Assembly (NCBI RefSeq): GCF_030814415.1
Contig: NZ_JAUSVB010000006.1
Location: 310,001 to 374,000 of the forward strand
Direction: 5' to 3'
Length of the DNA stretch: 64,000 nucleotides
DNA from: Cellulomonas humilata
GTDB lineage: Bacteria; Actinomycetota; Actinomycetes; Actinomycetales; Cellulomonadaceae
Shown here piece after piece: positions 29,432 to 38,465 of this stretch. The notes under the pieces were generated by a model that saw nothing but the letters and a program-made list of their open reading frames with translations, did not search any database and had not been told where the DNA came from. Position 1 is the first letter of the stretch. Each line of letters starts with the position of its first letter. The position numbers and the translations under genes were made by a program.

Positions 29432-30757
29432 ATGAAGCGAATCATCTGGAAGACCGCCGCTGTAGCTGCCGTCGCCGCCCTCGCCCTGACCGCCTGCTCC
29501 TCCGGCGACTCCGGCGACAGCGAGCCGACGGCCAGCTCCACCGGCCCCGACACGTCCCCCGTCACCCTGAACTTCACGTGGTGGGGCAACGACGACCGGG
29601 CCGCCCGGTACAACGAGGCGCTCGCGCTCTTCGAGGAGAAGTACCCGTACATCACGGTCCAGACCAGCTTCGCTGCGTTCCCGGACTACTGGACGGCACG
29701 CTCCACCGAGGCCGCCGGCCGCGCCCTCCCGGACGTCATGCAGTTCGACCTGTCGTACCTGCGTGAGTTCAACCAGAACGGCCAGCTGCTCGACCTGCAG
29801 GAGTGGGTGGACAACGGCACGATCGACCTCTCGGGCTTCGACGAGACGCTCACCAAGGCGGGTGTCCTCGAGGACAAGATGATCGGCATCCCGACGTCGA
29901 CGAACACGTTCGCCATGTTCCAGAACCCCAACGTGATCGAGCAGACCGGGGCGACGTTCCCCGACGAGGCCGAGTACACGTGGGAGGACTACAACGAGTT
30001 CATCGCCGACGTCTCCGGTGCCGGCGAGACGACGGCCGACGGCTACGCGCTCTACGGCGCGGTCGACTACACGGGCACCTTCTGGTTCTTCATCCAGTGG
30101 CTCCTGCAGAAGGGCATCACGCCCTTCGAGGACGACGGCACCTTCGGCTTCGACGAGGGCGACGTCACCGAGTTCCTCGACCTGACGGCCGACCTGCGGG
30201 CCGACAAGGCGGTCTTCCCCGTCGACCGCAACGTCTCGCTCGCACCCAAGGGCGGCTTCACGGTCAACGAGACCGCGTCCGAGATGAGCTGGGACAACTT
30301 CCTGGCCGGCTACGTCGCCGACTCGGGCACCCCGAACCTGGCGATGGCGCAGATCCCGTCGATCGAGCCCGGTGAGAAGGCGCTCTTCTTCAAGCCGTCC
30401 ATGCTGCTGTCCTCGGGCGCCAACACGGAGTACCCCGAGCAGGCCGCGACGCTGATCAACTTCCTGCTCACGGACCCCGAGGTCGGGAAGATCTTCGGCA
30501 CCTCCAAGGGTGTCCCGGCGGACGCCGACCAGCGCGCCGCCGTCGACACCACCGAGGGCAGCGTCGACGCCCAGGTGATCGCGTACGAGGAGAAGGTCGC
30601 CGAGCAGGTGACCGAGTCCACCCCGATCCCCGTCAAGGGCTTCGGCACGATCGAGGCGAAGTGGCGCACCCTGGCCGAGGAGCTCGCGTACGGCACCCTG
30701 TCCGTCGACGAGTTCGCCGAGCAGTGGTTCGCCGAGGCTGAGCTCTCGACCCAGTGA
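29432..30757 (+). CDS. ABC transporter sugar-binding lipoprotein, YesO-like
   Basis: 441 residues. Lipobox ALTACSSG (Cys near 22), then a family 1 solute-binding protein (LNFTWWGNDDRAARYNEAL, YTWEDYNEFIADV). First gene of an operon with two permeases and a DUF624 protein, the same content as the Bacillus yesOPQ/yesL cluster for rhamnogalacturonan oligosaccharides. AAGGAGG lies upstream of the ATG at 29432. M1 and M2 sites lie before it. Ligand inferred from the neighbouring lyase and the regulator sites. Like the first importer, it has no dedicated ATPase gene here. Confidence 0.92.
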   Translation: MKRIIWKTAAVAAVAALALTACSSGDSGDSEPTASSTGPDTSPVTLNFTWWGNDDRAARYNEALALFEEKYPYITVQTSFAAFPDYWTARSTEAAGRALPDVMQFDLSYLREFNQNGQLLDLQEWVDNGTIDLSGFDETLTKAGVLEDKMIGIPTSTNTFAMFQNPNVIEQTGATFPDEAEYTWEDYNEFIADVSGAGETTADGYALYGAVDYTGTFWFFIQWLLQKGITPFEDDGTFGFDEGDVTEFLDLTADLRADKAVFPVDRNVSLAPKGGFTVNETASEMSWDNFLAGYVADSGTPNLAMAQIPSIEPGEKALFFKPSMLLSSGANTEYPEQAATLINFLLTDPEVGKIFGTSKGVPADADQRAAVDTTEGSVDAQVIAYEEKVAEQVTESTPIPVKGFGTIEAKWRTLAEELAYGTLSVDEFAEQWFAEAELSTQ

Positions 30758-30762
30758 CCGGT

Positions 30763-30797
30763 GGTGGACCGCCCGCTGGCACGGCGGGCGGTCCACC
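30763..30797 (+). terminator. Intercistronic hairpin after the binding-protein gene
   Basis: A 14-bp perfect stem (30763-30776 with 30784-30797) and a 7-base loop. In importer operons such hairpins usually let part of the transcripts end or be stabilised here, giving more binding protein than permease. Confidence 0.75.
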
Positions 30798-30855
30798 CCC
30801 CACCGCGGTCTCCTGAGACCGCCTGCACATCGCAACCGACGAACGGATCACGCTC

Positions 30856-31809
30856 GTGACCCTCACTGCCGAGGCTCCGACAACGGGCCCCACGACGGCC
30901 GCGCACACCGCGGCCCGCAAGCGCCGCAAGCGGACCGAGTCCCTGGCCGGCTACGCGTTCCTGAGCCCCTGGCTGCTCGGGTTCGTCCTGCTCACCGCGG
31001 GCCCGATGATCGCCTCGCTGTACCTGGCGTTCACGAACTACAACCTCTTCGCACCGCCCGAGTGGATCGGCCTGGAGAACTTCACACGCCTGTTCTCCGA
31101 CCCGAACTACCAGCAGGCGTGGAAGGTCACTCTCACCTACGTCGTGCTGGGGACCCCGATCAAGCTGCTCGCCGCGCTGGCCGTGGCGATGCTGCTGAAC
31201 AACGCGTTCAGCGGCAAGGGCTTCTACCGGTCCTCGTTCTACGCACCCTCGCTGATCGGGGCCTCGGTCTCCATCGCGATCGTGTGGAAGGCGATGTTCA
31301 TCGACAACGGCATCGTCGACCAGGTGGGCCAGTTCCTCGGCTTCCCCGCCGGCGGCTGGGTCGGTGACCCGTCGCGCACGATGCCCATGCTCATCCTGCT
31401 GACCGTCTGGCAGTTCGGGGCGCCGATGGTCATCTTCCTGGCCGGGCTCAAGCAGATCCCGCAGGAGCTGTACGAGGCCGCGTCGGTCGACGGCGCCGGA
31501 GCCTCGCGCAAGTTCCTGAAGATCACGCTGCCCATGCTCTCGCCGGTGATCTTCTTCAACCTGCTGCTCGAGATGATCCACGCGTTCCAGATCTTCGCGT
31601 CGGCGTTCATCATCTCCAACGGCACCGGTGGCCCCGCCAGGTCGACGCTCTTCTACACCCTCTACCTCTACTTCCGCGGCTTCCAGGACTTCCAGATGGG
31701 CTACGCCTCGGCGATGGCCTGGATCCTCGTGATCGTCGTCGGCGCACTCGCGGCCGTCTTCTTCTGGAGCTCGAAGCACTGGGTCCACTACTCCGGGGAG
31801 GGCAAGTGA
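30856..31809 (+). CDS. ABC sugar transporter permease, YesP-like (MalF family)
   Basis: 317 residues with six predicted membrane helices and the EAA loop LYEAASVDGAGASRKFLKITLP. GTG start at 30856, 98 bases after the binding-protein gene. Its stop overlaps the next permease start by one base (TGATG). It is clearly similar to the permease at 16130-17071 (shared GPMIAS and MGYASAMAW stretches). Confidence 0.93.
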   Translation: MTLTAEAPTTGPTTAAHTAARKRRKRTESLAGYAFLSPWLLGFVLLTAGPMIASLYLAFTNYNLFAPPEWIGLENFTRLFSDPNYQQAWKVTLTYVVLGTPIKLLAALAVAMLLNNAFSGKGFYRSSFYAPSLIGASVSIAIVWKAMFIDNGIVDQVGQFLGFPAGGWVGDPSRTMPMLILLTVWQFGAPMVIFLAGLKQIPQELYEAASVDGAGASRKFLKITLPMLSPVIFFNLLLEMIHAFQIFASAFIISNGTGGPARSTLFYTLYLYFRGFQDFQMGYASAMAWILVIVVGALAAVFFWSSKHWVHYSGEGK

Positions 31810-32720
31810 TGAGCACCATCACCTCGACTTCCGACCACATCGTCAGCTCCGACGACAGCGCACGACTGCGTCAGTCCACCAAGAACCGCAAGCGCGGCCG
31901 GGCCCTGGTCTTCCACGTGTGCTCGCTCGCACTGATCGTGATCGTGCTCTACCCCGCGGTGTGGATGCTGATGTCCTCGTTCAAGCCGTCGAGCGAGATC
32001 GTCGGCAACGTCAGCCTCATCCCCACCGACTTCACGGTGGCCAACTTCCAGAAGGCCATCGAGGGCATCGGCGGCGTCTCGTTCTGGACGTTCTTCATGA
32101 ACTCGACGATCCTGGCCGTCGGCTCCGTCATCGGGATCACCCTGTCCTGCTCGATCAGCGCCTACGCCTTCGCGCGGATCGACTTCCCGGGGCGCAACGT
32201 CTTCTTCGCACTCATGATCGGCACGCTCCTGCTGCCGTTCCACGTGGTGATCATCCCGCAGTACATCGTGTTCAACCGGCTCGGCCTGGTGGACACGTTC
32301 GTGCCGCTGCTGATCGGCAAGTTCCTCGCCGCCGAGGCGTTCTTCGTCTTCCTCATGGTCCAGTTCATGCGCAACCTGCCGCGCGAGCTCGACGAGGCCG
32401 CACGCATCGACGGCGCGGGGCACGTGCGGATCTTCCGCTCGATCATGCTGCCCCTGATGAAGCCCGCCCTGGTCACCAGCGCGATCTTCGCGTTCATCTG
32501 GTCCTGGAACGACTTCTTCGGCCCCCTGCTGTACCTGAAGAAGCCCGACCTGTACTCGCTGCCGATCGCGCTGCGGCTCTTCGTCGACCAGACCACGACC
32601 TCCGACTACGGCGCCCAGATGGCCATGGCCGTCCTCGCGCTCGTCCCGGTCATGCTCTTCTTCCTGGTCTTCCAGCGGTACCTCGTCGAGGGCGTGGCCA
32701 CGCAGGGGCTCAAGGGCTGA
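31809..32720 (+). CDS. ABC sugar transporter permease, YesQ-like (MalG family)
   Basis: 303 residues, six membrane helices, EAA loop ELDEAARIDGAGHVRIFRSIMLP. The ATG at 31809 sits in the TGATG overlap with the previous gene; a GTG one codon earlier is possible. It forms the heterodimeric channel with the preceding permease. Confidence 0.93.
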   Translation: MSTITSTSDHIVSSDDSARLRQSTKNRKRGRALVFHVCSLALIVIVLYPAVWMLMSSFKPSSEIVGNVSLIPTDFTVANFQKAIEGIGGVSFWTFFMNSTILAVGSVIGITLSCSISAYAFARIDFPGRNVFFALMIGTLLLPFHVVIIPQYIVFNRLGLVDTFVPLLIGKFLAAEAFFVFLMVQFMRNLPRELDEAARIDGAGHVRIFRSIMLPLMKPALVTSAIFAFIWSWNDFFGPLLYLKKPDLYSLPIALRLFVDQTTTSDYGAQMAMAVLALVPVMLFFLVFQRYLVEGVATQGLKG

Positions 32721-32764
32721 TGACGGTTTTCGCAGGGCGGCAGGAGCGTGTCAGCCTGGGAGCC

Positions 32765-33403
32765 ATGAGCACCCCGCTTCCCGACGACGACTCCGGCCGC
32801 CCCGCGGACCCGGCTCCCGGTCCTGACCAGAAACCGCTGCTCGGCGGCGGACGGTTCGGGCTGTTCAGCGAGGCGCTCCTGGTCGGCCTCGGGGTCTCGG
32901 TGCTCAGCCTCCCGATCATCACCGCCGTCCCCGCGCTCGCCGCCGGGGTGTCCCACGTCCGCCGTCACCTCGACGGCCGGCCCGACACCGTCGCGGCGCT
33001 CTGGGAGGACTTCAAGGCCGCCTGCCGAGGTGTCTGGCTGGTCTCGATCGGCATGCCCGTCCTGCTGCTGGTCCTCCTGTTCAACCTGCAGCTCATCGGT
33101 GTCGGCGGGATGCCCGGCGGCGCCGGGGTCCGGATCGCGACCGTCTTCCTGGTCGCCGTCCTGCTCGTCATCACGCTGCGAGCGGCCGCCGGCTGGTCGC
33201 CGGGGGTTCGGTGGGGGGCGATCGTCCAGACCGCCGCCAAGCGCACCGGAGACGACCTCACCGGCACGGTCCTGCTCGTCGTCGCGCTCGGGCTGTGCGC
33301 TGTCATGGTGTGGATGCTCGCGCCGCTCGCCGTCATCGTCCCGGGCCTGCTGTCCCTGGCCGTCGTGGCGGTCGAGCACCGCGCGTCGGTCCGCCAGGGC
33401 TGA
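32765..33403 (+). CDS. DUF624 / YesL-like membrane protein
   Basis: 212 residues with about five membrane helices: a hydrophobic pair after FGLFSEALLVGLG, then GVWLVSIGMPVLLL, a third near IATVFLVAVLLV, and two more at the end. The RRHLDGRPDTVAALWEDFKA loop between the first segments is typical of DUF624. Bacillus YesL, of unknown function, sits beside the rhamnogalacturonan importer genes, so the neighbourhood is conserved across phyla. Starts 44 bases after the permease, with GGGAGCC before the ATG. An accessory role in uptake is a guess. Confidence 0.75.
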   Translation: MSTPLPDDDSGRPADPAPGPDQKPLLGGGRFGLFSEALLVGLGVSVLSLPIITAVPALAAGVSHVRRHLDGRPDTVAALWEDFKAACRGVWLVSIGMPVLLLVLLFNLQLIGVGGMPGGAGVRIATVFLVAVLLVITLRAAAGWSPGVRWGAIVQTAAKRTGDDLTGTVLLVVALGLCAVMVWMLAPLAVIVPGLLSLAVVAVEHRASVRQG

Positions 33404-33410
33404 CACGCCT

Positions 33411-34409
33411 CTACGGCAGCCGCTCGACGAACCGCTGGATCGCCGCCAGGGCCTCCTGGCCGGCGTCGGCGCCCAGCCGGAACTGGTAGTTGTGCCCCAG
33501 AGGCGGGACGTGGTCGGCGTCGAAGAGGAGGGTCTCGTGGGCGACGCCGAACCGCTCGAGCGTGGCGATCAGCGACAGGGTGTGGCCGAGTCCAGGATCG
33601 GCATTGCCGCAGGAGACGAACGTCGGGGGGAAGTCAGCGGTCAGGTGCTCGACGACGGAGATGCCGGAGAAGCGGGGGTCGTCGAGGTAGTCGAGGGTGC
33701 CGGTGAACGACCGCATCACCGAGTCGACGAACAAGCGGTTCCGGCCGCGCAGCCCGCGCGCGAGCGACATGTCGAAGGCCCCGCAGAAGAGCACGGTGCC
33801 GGCGATCTGGTCGAGGCTGATCCGCGGGTGCGCGCCGATGGACGCGGCGTACGGCGGGCTGGCCACCATGCCGGCGACCTGGGCGCTGATCTGCGCGCCC
33901 GCCGAGTCGCCCGCCAGCACGAGGCGCTGCGCGTCGACGCCGAGCTCGTCGGCGTGCTCCGTGAGGTACACGAGTGCGTCGAGAAGCTGGAGTGCTTGCG
34001 TCGGGTAGGTGGCCCGAGGCGAGATCGAGTAGCCGACACCGACCACCGTGCAGCCGCCGCCGGCAATCACCCGTAGGTAGTTGGCGATGAGGTCCTTGCT
34101 GCCTGACAGCCACGCCCCGCCGTGCACCCAGACGATCGTCGGGAGGGCGACGCCGGGTGTGGTGGACCGGTGCACGTCGAGGCGGGCGTCGGGGTCGCCG
34201 TCGCGGTACGGGATGTCGAGGGTGGAGACGACGTGCCCGGGCACGAACGGCGCGGTCGCGGTCAGCCGCTCGGCGCCGTTGCGGTCGAACCGGCGACGGA
34301 TCACGACGGACGCGGGCTTCGGGCTCAGGTACGCGGCGACCCCGAAGCCCACCAGGCCCGCAGCCAGCAGGCCGAGCAGCCAGCCGACCACGAGCCCGAG
34401 GCGTCTCAT
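33411..34409 (-). CDS. Alpha/beta hydrolase (esterase/lipase, HSL-like) with N-terminal membrane anchor
   Basis: 332 residues. An N-terminal hydrophobic segment (about residues 5-28) lacks a clear cleavage site, so the enzyme is probably membrane-anchored outside the cell. Catalytic motifs are the oxyanion HGGAW (about 95), nucleophile Ser in GDSAGAQ, and His in LGHNYQF near the C-terminus. The Asp is probably in the NADPGLGH region. Resembles acetyl-esterases of the carboxylesterase family, which could remove acetyl groups from pectin oligosaccharides. Converges on the DUF624 gene with a 7-base gap. Confidence 0.85.
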   Translation of the reverse strand: MRRLGLVVGWLLGLLAAGLVGFGVAAYLSPKPASVVIRRRFDRNGAERLTATAPFVPGHVVSTLDIPYRDGDPDARLDVHRSTTPGVALPTIVWVHGGAWLSGSKDLIANYLRVIAGGGCTVVGVGYSISPRATYPTQALQLLDALVYLTEHADELGVDAQRLVLAGDSAGAQISAQVAGMVASPPYAASIGAHPRISLDQIAGTVLFCGAFDMSLARGLRGRNRLFVDSVMRSFTGTLDYLDDPRFSGISVVEHLTADFPPTFVSCGNADPGLGHTLSLIATLERFGVAHETLLFDADHVPPLGHNYQFRLGADAGQEALAAIQRFVERLP

Positions 34410-34426
34410 CGCCCGATCGTCTCACC

Positions 34427-34477
34427 ACCGAGCTCGGTGCTCGCGTCCCAGCTCGGTGGCTCCGACCACCGAGCTCG
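34427..34477. repeat. Short AGCT-centred repeat cluster (diverged family A)
   Basis: Three units of the type CCGAGCTCGG with AGCT centred at 34432, 34451 and 34473, so the first two are 19 bp apart. CCACCGAGCT and AGCTCGGTGG form a 10-bp inverted repeat. Lies between the GH51 stop and the esterase start. Confidence 0.6.
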
Positions 34478-34485
34478 CGGCGTGC

Positions 34486-35997
34486 TCAGGCGCGGGTGAG
34501 GGTTCCCGGCAGGGCGGTCCAGGACTCCGGGGCGAGCGTCACGACCGTGCTGCCGGTCGCCGGCGCGGGGCCGTCGACCTCCGAGACGTGACGCTCGGCG
34601 ACGGCGGCCGCGTGCTCGGGGCCCTCGACGGCGGGCTCGTCGTCGGCGGTCACCTGCACGCCGCGGCCCAGCGCGAGCGTCACGCCGGGGTGCGACAGCT
34701 CGACCTCGACGGGCTCGGCGGAGCGGTTGACCAGGAACACGGCGACGTCGGAGCCGTCGAGGGTCGCCGCCGCGGTGACCACGGGGACCTCGCCGTGGGC
34801 CGTGGTCGTCATCGAGGGACCCGAGACGCGCAGGTCGAGAGCGGTGCCGCGGGCGAGGCGCGCGGTCGTCGCGAAGGGGTGGAACGTCGGCTGGCGCCAG
34901 GCCGGGCCGCCGGGCTCGGTCATGATCGGCGCGATGACGTTGACCAGCTGCGCCAGGCACGCGACGGGCACGCGGTCGGCGTGGTTGAGCAGGGTCACCA
35001 GCAGGTCGCCGACGACGACCGCGTCGAGCGCCGAGTAGACGTCCTCGATGATGCGCGGGGCGTCACGCTGCAGCGGCAGGTTCTTCTCGCCGACGAAGCG
35101 GGACTGCAGGTACCAGACGTTCCACTCGTCGAACGAGATCGTGACGACCTTGTCGGAGCGGCGGCGCGCGGCGACCGCGTCGGCGGACGCGACGACCCGG
35201 CGGATGAACCGGTCCATCGACGTGCCGGACCCGAGGAACGAGGCGCGGTCGCCGTCGAGCTCCTCGTAGTAGGCGTGCATCGACAGGTGGTCGACGACGT
35301 CCCACGTGTGCTCGAGGACGGTCTGCTCCCACGAGCCGAAGGTGTCCATCATCATCGACGACGACCCGCAGACGACGAGCTCGATCGACTGGTCCACCAG
35401 CCGCATGGCCTTGCCAGCCTCGGCGGCGAGCTTGCCGTACTCGTCGGCGTCCTTGTGCCCGATCTGCCACGGCCCGTCCATCTCGTTGCCCAGGCACCAG
35501 AGCCGCACGCCGTAGGGCTCCGTGCGGCCGTTCGCGATCCGCAGGTCGGCCCACCGCGACCCGGCCTCGCCGTTGCAGTACTCGACGAGCGCCGCCGCCG
35601 CAGCGACCCCGCGGGTGCCCAGGTTGACGGCCATCATCGGCTCGATGCCCTCGCGCTCGGCCCACTGCAGGAACTCGTCGGTGCCCACGGTGTTGGGCTC
35701 GATGGTGCGCCAGGCGAGGTCGATGAACGGGAGGCGGTCGGGCCCGACACCGTCCTCCCACACGTAGTTGGAGACGAAGTTGCCGCCCGGATACCGGATC
35801 ATGCTGACGCCCAGCTCACGGGTCAGGTCGGCGACGTCCCGGCGGAAGCCGTGCTCGTCGGCGGTCTCGTGGCCCGGTTCGTAGATGCCGGTGTAGACGG
35901 CGCGCCCGAGGTGCTCGACGAACGACGCGAACAGGCGGCGGTCGATCTCGCCCACGCGGAAGTCGGGGTGCAGCAGGACGGTGGCTCGCGGGGACAT
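34486..35997 (-). CDS. Alpha-L-arabinofuranosidase, GH51
   Basis: 503 residues, full GH51 length. Clan GH-A barrel with acid/base Glu in WCLGNEMDGPWQIGH (about residue 175) and nucleophile Glu in ISFDEWNVWY (about 290), then a beta-sandwich C-terminus. FASFVEHLGRAVYTGIYEPGH near the start is diagnostic. No signal peptide: it acts on imported arabino-oligosaccharides, such as RG-I arabinan side chains. ATG at 35997 with GGAGATC upstream. Divergent from the oxidoreductase-DUF6807-cupin operon, with an M2-like site between. Confidence 0.94.
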   Translation of the reverse strand: MSPRATVLLHPDFRVGEIDRRLFASFVEHLGRAVYTGIYEPGHETADEHGFRRDVADLTRELGVSMIRYPGGNFVSNYVWEDGVGPDRLPFIDLAWRTIEPNTVGTDEFLQWAEREGIEPMMAVNLGTRGVAAAAALVEYCNGEAGSRWADLRIANGRTEPYGVRLWCLGNEMDGPWQIGHKDADEYGKLAAEAGKAMRLVDQSIELVVCGSSSMMMDTFGSWEQTVLEHTWDVVDHLSMHAYYEELDGDRASFLGSGTSMDRFIRRVVASADAVAARRRSDKVVTISFDEWNVWYLQSRFVGEKNLPLQRDAPRIIEDVYSALDAVVVGDLLVTLLNHADRVPVACLAQLVNVIAPIMTEPGGPAWRQPTFHPFATTARLARGTALDLRVSGPSMTTTAHGEVPVVTAAATLDGSDVAVFLVNRSAEPVEVELSHPGVTLALGRGVQVTADDEPAVEGPEHAAAVAERHVSEVDGPAPATGSTVVTLAPESWTALPGTLTRA

Positions 35998-36047
35998 CGG
36001 ATCTCCTCTGTGCAACAACAGGTCCACCGCTTAGGCTACCTACCGAC

Positions 36048-36061
36048 GGACAACGCTTTCC
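36048..36061. promoter_or_regulatory. M2 operator-like site between GH51 and the oxidoreductase operon
   Basis: GGACAACGCTTTCC, matching the M2 consensus at every fixed base. It is placed to serve both divergent genes. No M1 site is seen in this gap. Confidence 0.6.
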
Positions 36062-36105
36062 GCAGGTCCGCCGCAACGAGGCGACGACACACACCGAGGA
36101 CACCC

Positions 36106-37551
36106 GTGAGCGACCAGAACCCCACCGCACCGCGTCCTGCATCGAGCAGCAGCACGGTCGCCGGACCCGGCGTCATCCCCGAGTTCGCCCCCGCGCCGTC
36201 GGGGCAGCACCTGCGGTACGCCGTGGCCGGCACCGGCCACCGGGCAGGCATGTACATCGACGCGATCGTCGGGGAGCACGCGGACGTCGCCACCCTCGTC
36301 GCGCTCCTGGACACCAACCCGGGCCGGATGGCCCACTACGAGGGCGTCGTCTCGACGGCTCTCGGCCGGCCCGCCGGGCTGCCGCAGTACGCGCCCGACG
36401 GCCTCGAGAAGATGATCGCGGAGCAGTCCGTCGACGTCGTCGTCGTGACCGCGCCCGACCACGCGCATGCCGAGCTGGTGGCGCGGGCGCTCGCCGCGGG
36501 GGCCGACGTCGTCGTCGAGAAGCCGCTGACCGTCGACCGGCCGGGCTGCCGACGGATCACGGGCGCGGTCGGCGAGACCGGCCGGGACGTCGTCATGACC
36601 TTCAACTACCGGTACGCCCCGCGGAACTCCTCCTTGCGCCAGGTCATCGCGTCCGGCGAGATCGGTGAGGTCACCTCGGTGCACTTCGAGTGGGCGCTCG
36701 ACACCGTGCACGGCGCCGACTACTTCCGCCGCTGGCACCGCGAGAAGAAGAACTCCGGCGGCCTGCTGGTGCACAAGTCGAGCCACCACTTCGACCTGGT
36801 CAACTGGTGGATCGGCGACGTGCCGGCCCGCGTCTACGCCCGCGGCGGTCTCAAGTTCTACGGCGACCGCAACGCCGCCGACCGCGGGCTCGGCCCTCGA
36901 CCGGCCCGGGGCACCGGCGTCGTCGGCGACCCGTTCACGCTCGACCTCAACGCGGACCCGCGCCTGAAGTCGCTGTACCTCGACGCCGAGGAGCACGACG
37001 GCTACCTGCGCGACCAGGACGTGTTCGGTCCCGGCATCACCATCGAGGACAACATGGCGCTCCTCGTCGACTACCGGCGCGGCGCCACCCTGACCTACTC
37101 GCTGAACGCGCACAGCCCCTGGGAGGGGTACCGCGTCACCGTCAACGGCACGGCCGGCCGCGCGGAGCTGGAGGTCGTCGAGCGCGGCGCGATCGCGCTG
37201 GACGAGGACGGGAACGCGCTGCTCGACCCGTCGGCCACTCCGACCTCGCTCGGCGACTCGCTGCGACCCGAGGGGGAGCGGCTGCTGGTGCAGAAGCACT
37301 GGGAGCGCGCGACGGAGTACCCGATCCCCGACGGCATCGGTGGGCACGGCGGCGGCGACGCGATCCTGCTCAAGGATGTGTTCCGACGCCACCTGCGGGT
37401 GTCCGAGGACGCCCTCGGCCGCCCGGCGGGGTACCTCGACGGGCTGCGGGCGGTGTCGGTCGGCATCGCGGCCAACCAGTCGCTGGTCACGGGCCTGCCG
37501 GTCACGATCGGTGACCTGGACCTGGGCGTCTCGCTCGAGGTGGACCGGTGA
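36106..37551 (+). CDS. Gfo/Idh/MocA-family oxidoreductase (first gene of a DUF6807-cupin operon)
   Basis: 481 residues, longer than the usual 350-400. Rossmann fold beginning YAVAGTGHRAGMYIDAI, signature VVEKPLTVDRPG (catalytic Lys near 138), and a large C-terminal domain with HHFDLVNWWIGD. GTG at 36106 with GAGGACACC upstream; a longer frame exists but would run through the GH51 gene. Its stop overlaps the DUF6807 start (GTGA). An NAD(P)-dependent oxidation of a sugar or glycoside is likely. Confidence 0.9.
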   Translation: MSDQNPTAPRPASSSSTVAGPGVIPEFAPAPSGQHLRYAVAGTGHRAGMYIDAIVGEHADVATLVALLDTNPGRMAHYEGVVSTALGRPAGLPQYAPDGLEKMIAEQSVDVVVVTAPDHAHAELVARALAAGADVVVEKPLTVDRPGCRRITGAVGETGRDVVMTFNYRYAPRNSSLRQVIASGEIGEVTSVHFEWALDTVHGADYFRRWHREKKNSGGLLVHKSSHHFDLVNWWIGDVPARVYARGGLKFYGDRNAADRGLGPRPARGTGVVGDPFTLDLNADPRLKSLYLDAEEHDGYLRDQDVFGPGITIEDNMALLVDYRRGATLTYSLNAHSPWEGYRVTVNGTAGRAELEVVERGAIALDEDGNALLDPSATPTSLGDSLRPEGERLLVQKHWERATEYPIPDGIGGHGGGDAILLKDVFRRHLRVSEDALGRPAGYLDGLRAVSVGIAANQSLVTGLPVTIGDLDLGVSLEVDR

Positions 37552-38465
37552 CGCTCTCCGCCCTCCACGACGTCGGGCGCGCCGTCGACGTCGTCGCCGA
37601 CGGCACCACCCTGGCGCAGTACGTCTACGTCCCCACCGACGTGCAGCTGGAGAGCCCGCGCCCCTATCTGCACCCTGTCCGCACCCGCGGCGGCGACCTG
37701 GTCACCGCCTTCCGCCCGCACGACCACGTCTGGCACAAGGGCATCGCCTGGTCGCTGCCGGTGGTCGGCGAGCACAACTTCTGGGGCGGGCCCACGTACG
37801 TGCACGGTCAGGGGTACGTGCAGCTGGAGAACGACGGGTCGATGGACCACGTCGCCCTCACCGACCTGGAGGTCGCGGACGACCGCGTCGACCTCACGCA
37901 CACCCTGGCCTGGCACACCCAGCAGCGCGAGCACGTGATCGACGAGCAGCGCACGCTCGGGTTCGTCGTGCCCGCAGGTCGCGACGACGCCTGGGTGCTG
38001 ACGTTCGAGACCGCCATGACCAACGTGTCCTCGGCCGACCTGACCATCGGGTCACCCACCACGCGCGGTCGCGAGAACGCCGGCTACGGCGGGCTCTTCT
38101 GGCGCGGACCGCGGTCGTTCACCGGAGGGACCCTGCTCGCTCCCGACTTTTCCGGAGGGGAGGAGGTCCGGGGCACGCGCGGCCCGTGGATGGGCTTCGT
38201 CGGCCGGCACGACGGCACCGGCGGCGCCTCGACCGTCGTCATCGTCGACGGCACCGACAACCCGTCGCACCCCCCGCAGTGGTTCGCCCGCACCGAGCAG
38301 TTCGGCTGCCTGAACCCGGCGCCGTTCTTCTCGACGGAGGTCCCGTTCGCGCCCGGCGACACCCTGCGGTTCCGGTACGCGGTCGTCATCGCCGACGGCT
38401 CCTCCGACCCGGCGTCGGCCGCCGCGCTCGCATTGCTGGGTGAGCGCGAGATGCTGACCCGATGA
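37548..38465 (+). CDS. DUF6807 (PmoA-like) protein
   Basis: 305 residues, a stand-alone copy of the domain fused to LacI at 17240-19192. Shared landmarks are RPYLHPV (about 38), DHVWHKG, NFWGG, ENAGYGGLFWR and PQWFAR near the C-terminus. The conserved His-rich DHVWHKG could bind metal or catalyse. No signal peptide. Overlaps both neighbours by 4 bases (GTGA and ATGA), so the three proteins are co-translated. The family name refers to distant similarity to a methane oxygenase subunit and does not imply methane oxidation. Confidence 0.88.
   Translation: MTLSALHDVGRAVDVVADGTTLAQYVYVPTDVQLESPRPYLHPVRTRGGDLVTAFRPHDHVWHKGIAWSLPVVGEHNFWGGPTYVHGQGYVQLENDGSMDHVALTDLEVADDRVDLTHTLAWHTQQREHVIDEQRTLGFVVPAGRDDAWVLTFETAMTNVSSADLTIGSPTTRGRENAGYGGLFWRGPRSFTGGTLLAPDFSGGEEVRGTRGPWMGFVGRHDGTGGASTVVIVDGTDNPSHPPQWFARTEQFGCLNPAPFFSTEVPFAPGDTLRFRYAVVIADGSSDPASAAALALLGEREMLTR

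Noticed and set aside
34081..36105. An N-terminal extension of the oxidoreductase at 36106
   Set aside because: The open frame would overlap the whole GH51 gene on the other strand. The GTG at 36106 has an RBS and a normal Rossmann N-terminus.
37548..38465. Methane monooxygenase function for the PmoA-like protein
   Set aside because: The protein is soluble, lacks the membrane helices and copper-site pattern of PmoA, and sits in a sugar operon.
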